Assembly: GCA_964385995.1 (NCBI GenBank)
Contig: CAYLRF010000043.1
Coordinates: 1-13,146, forward strand
Direction of reading: 5' to 3'
DNA length: 13,146 nt
Source: CAYLRF01 sp964385995
GTDB taxonomy: Bacteria > Bacillota > Clostridia > Lachnospirales > Lachnospiraceae
Shown: positions 1-6,538 of the stretch, one piece after another
Layout of the letters: each line of letters begins with the position of its first letter
Position numbering within the stretch: the first letter of the stretch is position 1
Notes under the pieces: generated by a model
Seen by the model: only the letters and a program-made list of their open reading frames with translations
Databases searched by the model: none
Told to the model about the DNA's origin: nothing
Program-made: the position numbers and the translations under genes

Positions 1-1
1 T

Positions 2-46
2 CACTTTTTGAAGAAGTCTTCATCCCGGGGTGTGAAGGTTAAATAA
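2..46 (+). CDS. Possible 3' end of an upstream gene (partial)
   Basis: Two plus-strand frames are open from the left edge. One ends at TAA 44-46 with the basic tail HFLKKSSSRGVKVK. The other ends at TAA 40-42 and reads SLFEEVFIPGCEG. I cannot tell which, if either, is real, and neither tail is recognisable as a family. The frame ending at 46 is slightly preferred because a lysine-rich C-terminus is a common protein ending. No function can be assigned. Confidence 0.2.
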   Translation, partial: HFLKKSSSRGVKVK

Positions 47-69
47 CAGAGTCGTTTTCAGGAAAAACA

Positions 70-90
70 TGCCGCGCAATGCGGCAAATT
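70..90 (+). other. Short GC hairpin before the PBP promoter
   Basis: TGCCGC (70-75) and GCGGCA (81-86) form a perfect 6-bp stem around a GCAAT loop, followed by AATTT. This could be a weak intrinsic terminator for a gene to the left, since it lies just upstream of the -35 box at 90-95. The T tract is very short, so terminator function is doubtful. Confidence 0.3.
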
Positions 91-118
91 TGACTGAAAT
101 CGGACATTTTGATATAAT
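90..118 (+). promoter_or_regulatory. Sigma-70/SigA-type promoter for the class A PBP
   Basis: TTGACT at 90-95 and a consensus TATAAT at 113-118 are separated by 17 bases. This is close to the ideal housekeeping promoter. Transcription would start near 125, giving a leader of about 83 bases before the ATG at 208. The strength of the match suggests constitutive transcription of the downstream cell wall gene. Confidence 0.85.
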
Positions 119-139
119 GCAAAAGTCTGTAGGCCTTGC

Positions 140-159
140 GCCCGTAAAATTTTAAGGGC
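140..159 (+). repeat. 20-base near-palindrome in the PBP leader
   Basis: GCCC (140-143) and GGGC (156-159) flank TAAAATTTTA (145-154), which is itself a palindrome; only the G144/A155 pair breaks the symmetry. It lies just downstream of the predicted transcription start. It could be an operator or a small RNA stem-loop. No regulator can be named from the sequence. Confidence 0.45.
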
Positions 160-170
160 AGACGCGTGCC

Positions 171-200
171 CGGCGGCGCCCTCCCGCCGCAAAAAGGAGG
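171..200 (+). promoter_or_regulatory. Leader hairpin followed by a strong ribosome binding site
   Basis: CGGCGG (171-176) pairs with CCGCCG (184-189) around a 7-base loop. AAGGAGG at 194-200 then lies 7 bases before ATG 208. This RBS decides the start of the PBP. An in-frame GTG at 166 has no comparable site and would place the hairpin inside the coding sequence. The hairpin leaves the RBS exposed four bases downstream of the stem. Confidence 0.65.
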
Positions 201-207
201 CGTATTT

Positions 208-2550
208 ATGGATTACGGTAATAAAGCGGTCGCCAAAAGGCGTGCCAAAATCGCTTCGAAAAAAGCGATTAAAAAAAAGAAGCGCGGCTTTGTCCGTTTC
301 TTTAAAGCCTTCCTTATCTTCAGTCTCATCGTCGTGGCGACATTATTGGTCGCCGCTGTCATACTCGTAAAGCAGATCATAGACGACGCTCCCGACATAA
401 CCGCCGACGACATAAAACCGCAGGCTCATATATCCACGGTATACGCCGACGACGGACAGACTCAGCTCGACACCTTCGTCGACGCGGGTTCCAACCGCAT
501 CGACGTCAAGATCGACAAAATCCCCGTCGATCTGCAAAACGCCGTCATCGCCGTCGAGGACTCCCGCTTTCGGGATCATAACGGTGTGGATATAAGAGGT
601 ATATTAAGAGCCGGCGTTACGGGACTCACAAACGGAGGATTCACGCAGGGCGGCAGCACCATTACACAGCAGCTCATAAAGAACAGCATTTTCCCCGATT
701 TCATGAACGAGACCAGACTGCAGAAGATAAAGCGCAAGATTCAGGAGATATACCTGGCAGTCAAGATCGAAAAAGAAATCGGCGACAAAGACGTCATCCT
801 TGAGGATTATCTGAATACCATAAATCTCGGCCAGAACTGTCTCGGCGTTCAGGCAGCCTCCCTTCGCTATTTCGGCAAGGACGTCAGCAAGCTGACGCTC
901 TCGGAAAGCGCCACCATAGCCGGCATAACACAAAGTCCCGAGCGGTATAACCCCATCACAAACCCCGACGAAAACGCGAAGAGGCGTAAAAAAGTCCTGG
1001 AGGACATGCTTGATCAGGGTTATGTCACGGAAAAAGAATATAACGAGGCCATAGACGACGATGTTTACAGCCGCATTCAGGTGACAAACACCACTTACAC
1101 CGAAGCCCCCGCGTCCGTAAATTCCTATTTCGTGGACGAGGTGGCCAAGCAGGTAATGCGCGATCTCGTAAATAAACTCGGCTTTAACGAGACTCAAGCT
1201 CACAACGCGGTTTACAGCGGCGGTCTTAAGATCGTCTCCACTCAGGATTTGGAAATGCAAAAGATCTGCGATGAGGAGCTGAATAATCCCGCGAATTATC
1301 CGAGTAAGGTAAAATGGGGCGTCACCTGCGCCGTATCCGTCATAAAACCCGACGGGACACAGACCAATTACGATCATTACGATCTAGCGAATTTCATGAA
1401 AGAAAAATACGGCGCCGAATACGGGATGACCTTCGCCTCGGAAGAAGAGGCTAACGCCCGCTTCGAGGAGTTCGCAGCCTCGCTTAACACCGATCCGGAA
1501 AATACCGTCATGAAGCGCATTTCCGTCACGCCTCAGCCGCAGGCAAGCATGGTAATCATGGATCAGCATACCGGCGAGGTAAAGGCCATCTTCGGCGGAC
1601 GAGGTGAGAAGAAGGAAAGCATGAGTCTTAACCGCGCCACGCAGTCGGCGAGACAGCCCGGTTCCTGCTTTAAGGTCCTTTCCACTTATGTCCCCGCTCT
1701 GGACGCGCACGGCGACACTCTGGCGACAGTGATAAGGGATTCGCCGTTTACCTACGACGACGGAAAACAGGTAAATAACTGGTGGGGCAACTACTACCGC
1801 GGCAACATGACCATAAGAGACTGCATTACCGTGTCCGCGAATGTGTGTACAGTAAAAAAGCTTACGGAGATAACTCCCGCTCTCGGATTTCGTTATCTCA
1901 CCGAGAATTTCTCCATGACGACCCTTTCGGCGGAAAAAGACATGTACCAGGCCATGGCTCTCGGCGGAATCTCAAAAGGAGTTTATAACCTGGAAATGAC
2001 GGCCGCTTACGCGTCCATCGCGAACGGCGGCGTTTACAATGAGCCGATCTTCTACAAACAGATCTACGATCAAAACGGAAATCTTTTGTACGAGAACATA
2101 CCTGAGACACACGTGGCCATGAAAGAAAGCACGGCCTTTCTCATCACAAGCGCCATGCAGGATGTCATAAACGACGGCAGCGGCACCGGAAAAGCGGCGA
2201 AGCTTTCCAACATGCCGGCGGCCGGCAAGACCGGTACCAGTCAGGAATGCAAGGACCTGTGGTTTTCCGCTTTTACCCCATACCTTACGGCCTCCGTTTG
2301 GACAGGTTATGACGACAGCCAGCCGATGGAAGATTATTGGGATCAGTCATTCCACGAAAGATTATGGAAAAACGTGATGCAGCGCATCCACGAAGACTAT
2401 GAGAAAAAAGATTTCGAGATGCCCGAGGGCATAGAGAAAAAAAGAGTATGCGCGAGAAGCGGAAAGCTCGCCACGACTTCGGCGTGCAGCGCGTATACCG
2501 AGTACTTCGCGGAAGGCACCGCTCCGAAACAGGGCTGCCCCGGTCACTGA
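208..2550 (+). CDS. Class A penicillin-binding protein (bifunctional transglycosylase/transpeptidase, PBP1A type)
   Basis: This enzyme polymerises lipid II into glycan strands and cross-links the stem peptides outside the membrane. The chosen start gives 780 residues, normal for the family. The cytoplasmic N-terminus is very basic (about residues 5-30) and one membrane anchor follows at about 32-58. The GT51 glycosyltransferase domain shows the EDSRFRDHNGVD motif (catalytic Glu117) and GGSTITQQLIKN (about 148-159). The transpeptidase domain has the three penicillin-binding motifs: SCFK (Ser486 nucleophile, Lys489), SAN (543-545) and KTGT (Lys674 onward). The end carries several Cys residues (VCARSG, SACS, QGCPGH), a tail seen in many clostridial class A PBPs. 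The gene has its own promoter and converges on the glucokinase gene with only 17 bases between stops. No catalytic residue is missing. The exact paralogue name (ponA, pbpF and so on) cannot be fixed from sequence alone. Confidence 0.95.
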   Translation: MDYGNKAVAKRRAKIASKKAIKKKKRGFVRFFKAFLIFSLIVVATLLVAAVILVKQIIDDAPDITADDIKPQAHISTVYADDGQTQLDTFVDAGSNRIDVKIDKIPVDLQNAVIAVEDSRFRDHNGVDIRGILRAGVTGLTNGGFTQGGSTITQQLIKNSIFPDFMNETRLQKIKRKIQEIYLAVKIEKEIGDKDVILEDYLNTINLGQNCLGVQAASLRYFGKDVSKLTLSESATIAGITQSPERYNPITNPDENAKRRKKVLEDMLDQGYVTEKEYNEAIDDDVYSRIQVTNTTYTEAPASVNSYFVDEVAKQVMRDLVNKLGFNETQAHNAVYSGGLKIVSTQDLEMQKICDEELNNPANYPSKVKWGVTCAVSVIKPDGTQTNYDHYDLANFMKEKYGAEYGMTFASEEEANARFEEFAASLNTDPENTVMKRISVTPQPQASMVIMDQHTGEVKAIFGGRGEKKESMSLNRATQSARQPGSCFKVLSTYVPALDAHGDTLATVIRDSPFTYDDGKQVNNWWGNYYRGNMTIRDCITVSANVCTVKKLTEITPALGFRYLTENFSMTTLSAEKDMYQAMALGGISKGVYNLEMTAAYASIANGGVYNEPIFYKQIYDQNGNLLYENIPETHVAMKESTAFLITSAMQDVINDGSGTGKAAKLSNMPAAGKTGTSQECKDLWFSAFTPYLTASVWTGYDDSQPMEDYWDQSFHERLWKNVMQRIHEDYEKKDFEMPEGIEKKRVCARSGKLATTSACSAYTEYFAEGTAPKQGCPGH

Positions 2551-2567
2551 GTATGACGATAAGCCTG

Positions 2568-3518
2568 TCAATCCGAAAATATAAGCTTCGCCGCACCGTA
2601 TATCCCGGCGTCGTTTCCGAGCTTCGCGATGACAAAGGACGTCTTCTTATTGGAGAATACCGCCCTCTGCCTGTAATACGGCTCTATGAACTTCAGGATG
2701 ACATCACCCGCTTTTGAGACGCCGCCGCCTATCACTATGACGGCGGGATTTACGACGGCCGCCACGTTCGCGAGCGCGTATCCCAGATACCGCCCGAACT
2801 CATCGGCTATCTCACAGGCAGTTTTATCACCCGCCTTCACCGCGTCAAACACATCCTTCGCTGTGATATCCCCTGCATCGGGCAGAGCCGTGGCGATGTG
2901 TCCCCCGTCTTTCTTAAGCTCCGCGATTTTTTTCCTCGCGAGACGCGCAATGCCCGTGGCGGAGGCGTACTGCTCGAGGCATCCTCTCCCGCCGCAGCCG
3001 CAATGTTCGCTTTCGTTGTAATTTACGGTGATATGCCCTATCTCTCCGGCGGCGCCCTCCGATCCGAGCAGCACGTGACCCTGAGTTATGATCCCGCCTC
3101 CGATACCGGTTCCCAAAGTTATCATGACAAGATCCGTACTGCCCCTGGCGCTGCCCTTCCACATCTCGCCTAAGGCGGCCGCGTTCGCGTCATTTTGAAC
3201 CTTCACCTTAAGACCCGTAAGTTCCCGCAGCTCACGGCCAACTTCCTTATGGCCCCAGCCCAGATTCGCCGTGCCTTTTACGATCCCGTCACCGCTTACA
3301 GGAGCGGGCACGCCCACGCCGACTCCCCTGATCTCGCGCGCTTTCAGACCGCATGATGAGATATGACCCTTAAGAGAAGCGGCGATATCGGGGAGTATCT
3401 CCCTGCCCTCATCCCGCGTGCGCGTGGGTATCTCCCACTTTTCCGAAAGGTCGCCGTTTTCCGTAAAAAGCCCCATCTTAACCGTGGTTCCGCCGATATC
3501 CACCCCGAATCCGTACAT
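2568..3518 (-). CDS. glcK: ROK-family glucokinase
   Basis: Phosphorylates glucose with ATP to glucose 6-phosphate in the cytoplasm, feeding glycolysis. The 316 residues match the Gram-positive ROK glucokinases. The N-terminal phosphate-binding loop DIGGT is at about 7-11. The catalytic Asp is in QNDANAAALGE (Asp110), and a second nucleotide-binding segment TLGTGIGGG follows (about 134-142). The structural zinc site is seen as GEIGH (His162) with HCGCGGRGCLEQ (Cys173, Cys175, Cys180). The ATG at 3518 has GGGAGG 8 bases upstream (3527-3532). It follows hprK by 33 bases on the same strand, so the two are probably cotranscribed, a pairing common in Clostridia. I see no clear intrinsic terminator between it and the convergent PBP gene. 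ROK also includes repressors and other sugar kinases, but there is no N-terminal DNA-binding domain here, and the full kinase motifs favour glucokinase. Confidence 0.92.
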   Translation of the reverse strand: MYGFGVDIGGTTVKMGLFTENGDLSEKWEIPTRTRDEGREILPDIAASLKGHISSCGLKAREIRGVGVGVPAPVSGDGIVKGTANLGWGHKEVGRELRELTGLKVKVQNDANAAALGEMWKGSARGSTDLVMITLGTGIGGGIITQGHVLLGSEGAAGEIGHITVNYNESEHCGCGGRGCLEQYASATGIARLARKKIAELKKDGGHIATALPDAGDITAKDVFDAVKAGDKTACEIADEFGRYLGYALANVAAVVNPAVIVIGGGVSKAGDVILKFIEPYYRQRAVFSNKKTSFVIAKLGNDAGIYGAAKLIFSD

Positions 3519-3551
3519 ACTGGCCGCCTCCCGTGAAATGACGCCTCGCCG

Positions 3552-4478
3552 TCAGTTCTCATCGAACATGTTTTTTTGAAAACGCCGCGACAGTTCCTCC
3601 ACGGCGTTATATCCCATCTGTTTCTGCCTGTGATTTATGGCCGCGGATTCCACGATTACGGCCACATTTCTGCCGGGTCTTATGGGGATGGAATGACACA
3701 GCACCTTATTTCCCATAAATTCAGTGTAATGATCCTCAAGGCCCAGCCTGTCGTACTCCTTGTTCTTATCCCACTCCTCCAGGGTTATGACAAGATCTAT
3801 GGACTGAGTCTCCTTGACGCTGACCACGCCGAAGAGGGTCTTAACATCCACGATCCCTATGCCCCTTATCTCTATCATATGCTTTATGACGTCGGGCGCG
3901 GAGCCTACCAGGGTCGCGTCGCTGACCTTTCGTATCTCCACCACGTCGTCCGATACCAGCCGGTGCCCCCGCTTTATAAGTTCCAGGGCAGCCTCGCTTT
4001 TTCCGATACCGCTTTCGCCCATTATAAGAACACCCACGCCGTAGACGTCCACGAGAACGCCGTGGATGGAGATACAGGGAGCAAGCTGCACATTAAGCCA
4101 CCTTATGACTTCCGCCTGAAACGCGCTCGTCTTCTTATCCGTCGAAAATACCGGGGTGCCGCTTTTAGTCGCCTGTTTAAGAAGCTCCTCATCCGGCGTC
4201 AGATTTCTGGTAAACACGAGACAGGGTATGCCGTATGAAAAAAGCTCGGCGTAGACTTCCCTCTTTCGTTCGGGCGACAGCGTCTGCAAATAAGTGTCCT
4301 CGACCATGCCGATGATCTGCAGTCGCTCGGAGTCAAAATGATCGAAATACCCGGCAAGCTGAAGCGCCGGTCTGTTCACATCGGGCACCGTGATAAGTCT
4401 CTCGGCGAAATCGATCTCCTCCGTCAGATTCTTAAGGCTCATTTTCTCAACCAACTGCGGTATCCTTACTGTTCCCAT
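3552..4478 (-). CDS. hprK: HPr kinase/phosphorylase
   Basis: Bifunctional cytoplasmic enzyme that phosphorylates HPr of the PTS at Ser46 and reverses the reaction by phosphorolysis, setting carbon catabolite repression through CcpA. With the ATG at 4478 it has 308 residues, the usual length. The N-terminal domain (about 1-130) includes the VFTRNL segment. The C-terminal kinase domain has Walker A GESGIGKS (154-161), a His139 before it, RLVSDD (173-178) and the family signature IEIRGIGIVDV (202-212). The reading frame stays open upstream to 4613, but that extension reads through a leader-like repeat and gives an atypical N-terminus. ATG 4478 has AGAGG 5 bases upstream and starts at the conserved family N-terminus. 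It lies 200 bases after uvrC and 33 bases before glcK. It probably has its own promoter as well as read-through from uvrC. Confidence 0.95.
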   Translation of the reverse strand: MGTVRIPQLVEKMSLKNLTEEIDFAERLITVPDVNRPALQLAGYFDHFDSERLQIIGMVEDTYLQTLSPERKREVYAELFSYGIPCLVFTRNLTPDEELLKQATKSGTPVFSTDKKTSAFQAEVIRWLNVQLAPCISIHGVLVDVYGVGVLIMGESGIGKSEAALELIKRGHRLVSDDVVEIRKVSDATLVGSAPDVIKHMIEIRGIGIVDVKTLFGVVSVKETQSIDLVITLEEWDKNKEYDRLGLEDHYTEFMGNKVLCHSIPIRPGRNVAVIVESAAINHRQKQMGYNAVEELSRRFQKNMFDEN

Positions 4479-4545
4479 CTTTTCCTCTTTCCTGACGCCT
4501 TTTTGAGCGTCATTAAGGTCGCTTCGGAAATTTACTCCTAAACTT
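4479..4545 (-). promoter_or_regulatory. hprK leader, copy A of a leader repeat family
   Basis: Read on the minus strand, this leader starts with the inverted repeat AAGTTTA (4545-4539), N4, TAAATTT (4534-4528), with one G-T pair. It then has a perfect 6-bp hairpin TGACGC (4512-4507) / GCGTCA (4498-4493) and ends with the purine-rich RBS AGGAAAGAGGAAAAG directly before ATG 4478. The same architecture recurs before ftsH and, nearly identical in sequence, twice at 9158-9285. It is either a regulatory RNA leader or an operator plus leader. It matches no named riboswitch that I know of. Confidence 0.6.
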
Positions 4546-4581
4546 AACTCTTCTTTGATATCAAAATTAACCCTCGGCGGC

Positions 4582-4590
4582 AATATACCA
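4582..4590 (-). promoter_or_regulatory. Possible extended -10 promoter for hprK
   Basis: On the minus strand TGGTATATT reads as an extended -10 (TGn plus TATATT at 4587-4582). The -35 position 17 bases upstream (4605-4610) reads TGGCGC, a poor match. If used, transcription starts near 4575 and gives a leader of about 100 bases that includes the repeat element at 4479-4545. The call rests on the -10 alone. Confidence 0.4.
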
Positions 4591-4648
4591 CACCCCGTGC
4601 CGCGGCGCCACATTTTTGCCTGAAATATTTCACGGAAAAGAGATCGTC

Positions 4649-4678
4649 CCGCCAGGCCTTGCGCGGATTCGCGGGCGG
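4649..4678 (-). other. GC-rich stem-loop just after uvrC
   Basis: Immediately after the uvrC stop the minus strand reads CCGCC (4678-4674), a small inner CGCG-AATC-CGCG hairpin, then GGCGG (4653-4649). A short TTTT follows several bases later. It could attenuate read-through from uvrC into hprK, but the T tract is short and displaced, so it is not a convincing intrinsic terminator. Confidence 0.3.
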
Positions 4679-6538
4679 TTAGGAGTTTACGTCTGACTTC
4701 TCACCGTGAAAGAAATCATATACGCCTCTCGCGGCGGGTTCGTTCATGCCGGGCAGTGCGCTAAGCTCCTTAACGTTTGCCTCGCGGATCTTATCGATGC
4801 CGGCGAAATGTCTCATCAGTGCCTTTCGTCTTACGGGGCCGATGCCCGGTATGTCGTCAAGCACGGAATGAACCTGAGATTTCAGCCGAAGATTCTTGTG
4901 ATACTCTATCGCGAACCTGTGCGCCTCATCCTGTATGCGCGTTATGAGCTTAAATCCCTCCGAGCGGACATCAAGTGAGATCTCGACGTTATTGTAATAA
5001 AGTCCCCTCGTGCGATGGCTGTCATCCTTAACCATGCCGCATACCGGGATTGATATACCAAGCGAACTTAAGACCCGAAGAGCCGCATTTACCTGACCTT
5101 TGCCGCCGTCCATGAGGATAAGGTCGGGAAATTTTGAAAATCCGCGTTCGATTCCTCCGCTTCTCTCCGAAAGTCCGTCCTTAAACCGCCTTAAAAGAAC
5201 CTCCTTAAGGCTGGCGTAATCGTCGGCGCCGGTTACTCCCTTTATCCTGAATTTCCTGTAATCACTGCGTCTCGGCCTTCCGTCCTCGTAAACGACCATG
5301 GAACCCACACTGTCAAATCCGCTGATGTTTGAAATATCATAAGCTTCCATGCGGGAGAGTTTGGAAAGAGAAAGCGCCTCGCGAATCTCATTTACCGCTC
5401 CCACAGTACTTATCGCCTCCTTCTTAAGCCTCTCCCTGTCCGTCGTAAGCGTAAGAAGAGCGTTTTTTTCGGCGAGCTCGACAAGCTTTTCTTTCGCGCC
5501 TTTTTGCGGCACGCGTATGCGCACCTTCTGCCCTTTCCCCTCTGAAAGCCACCTCTCGATAAGATCGCGGTTTTCAATGTCTTCCTGCAGCATAAGTTCC
5601 GTAGGGATAAACGCCGTGCCCGAATAAAACTGCTGTATAAAACTTTCAAGAAGCGCCGAAAGAGACTGCTCGGAAGCGTTTGAAAGGTAAAAATGATCCC
5701 TTCCGATTATCTTTCCGCCCCTGATGAAAAATATTTGCACCACGGCGTCCCCGCCGTCCGCCGCGGCGGCTATCACGTCGCGATCCTCTCCGTCCGCTCC
5801 CGTTATTTTCTGCTTCTCGGCTATCCTTGCCACGCTCTCGAGAAGACCTTTAAGTTCGCCCGCTTTCTCGAATTGAAGATCGTCCGCCGCTTCCAGCATC
5901 TTCTCCTTAAGATAATCCGTCACGTCCTCATAATGCCCGGAGAGAAATTTTAACGCCGAATTTACTGCCTCGCGGTAGTCATCGGCATTTGAATCCTCGC
6001 GGCACGGCGCAATACATTGTCCCATATGATAATAAAGGCAGGGCCTTTCCTTTCCGGTGTCTCTCGGGAGATTTCTGGAACATCCCCGAATCTTATACAG
6101 ACGCCTTATAAGGCCTACGATGTCCTTAACAGCCGCGGAATCGGTATAAGGCCCGAAATATCTGGCCCCGTCTTTTTTCACGTTTCGCACCGACCGAACG
6201 CGCGGATATACCTCGTTTACGGTCACCTTTATGAAGGGATAACTCTTATCGTCGGTCAGCATAGTGTTGTATCTGGGGCGGTATTCCTTGATCAGATTGC
6301 ACTCCAGCACGAGAGCCTCCATCTCGGAATCGGTCACGATATACTCGAACCTTGATATATGCGTCACCATGCGCTCTATCTTCGCGCCTTTGTTTCTGCC
6401 CGCCTGAAAATACTGACTGACCCTGTTTTTAAGGCTCACGGCTTTCCCGACGTAAATGACGGCGTCTTTCTCATCATGCATGAGATAGACGCCGGGTTTC
6501 GCGGGAAGTTTTTTTAATTCTTCCCTGATATCAAACAT
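4679..6538 (-). CDS. uvrC: Excinuclease ABC subunit C
   Basis: UvrC makes both incisions, 3' and 5' of a DNA lesion, after UvrA/UvrB damage recognition in nucleotide excision repair. The 619 residues match the family. The GIY-YIG nuclease domain is N-terminal (PGVYLMHDEKDAVIYVGKA, about 15-33, then SLKNRVSQYF). The UVR motif that contacts UvrB is near 205-235 (DYLKEKMLEAADDLQFEKAG). The C-terminal RNase H-like nuclease shows AYDISN (Asp401), LMDGGKGQVNAAL and KDDSHRTRGL. Tandem helix-hairpin-helix motifs end the protein (DDIPGIGPVRRKAL and ELSALPGMNEPAARG). Its ATG lies inside the end of ftsH: ATGTTTGA at 6538-6531 contains both the uvrC start and the ftsH stop. This implies translational coupling and one transcript. 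All active-site motifs are present. Confidence 0.96.
   Translation of the reverse strand: MFDIREELKKLPAKPGVYLMHDEKDAVIYVGKAVSLKNRVSQYFQAGRNKGAKIERMVTHISRFEYIVTDSEMEALVLECNLIKEYRPRYNTMLTDDKSYPFIKVTVNEVYPRVRSVRNVKKDGARYFGPYTDSAAVKDIVGLIRRLYKIRGCSRNLPRDTGKERPCLYYHMGQCIAPCREDSNADDYREAVNSALKFLSGHYEDVTDYLKEKMLEAADDLQFEKAGELKGLLESVARIAEKQKITGADGEDRDVIAAAADGGDAVVQIFFIRGGKIIGRDHFYLSNASEQSLSALLESFIQQFYSGTAFIPTELMLQEDIENRDLIERWLSEGKGQKVRIRVPQKGAKEKLVELAEKNALLTLTTDRERLKKEAISTVGAVNEIREALSLSKLSRMEAYDISNISGFDSVGSMVVYEDGRPRRSDYRKFRIKGVTGADDYASLKEVLLRRFKDGLSERSGGIERGFSKFPDLILMDGGKGQVNAALRVLSSLGISIPVCGMVKDDSHRTRGLYYNNVEISLDVRSEGFKLITRIQDEAHRFAIEYHKNLRLKSQVHSVLDDIPGIGPVRRKALMRHFAGIDKIREANVKELSALPGMNEPAARGVYDFFHGEKSDVNS

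Noticed and set aside
166..207. GTG start for the PBP at 166
   Set aside because: It has no RBS, and the 14 added residues come from the leader hairpin and the AAGGAGG site.
604..1377. Long minus-strand open frame opposite the PBP gene
   Set aside because: It lies entirely inside a PBP gene with complete motifs; the translation has no recognisable domain and no RBS, and is a shadow of GC-biased codon use.
4479..4613. N-terminally extended HprK starting at 4613
   Set aside because: The extension translates the leader repeat and RBS; family length and the conserved start favour ATG 4478.
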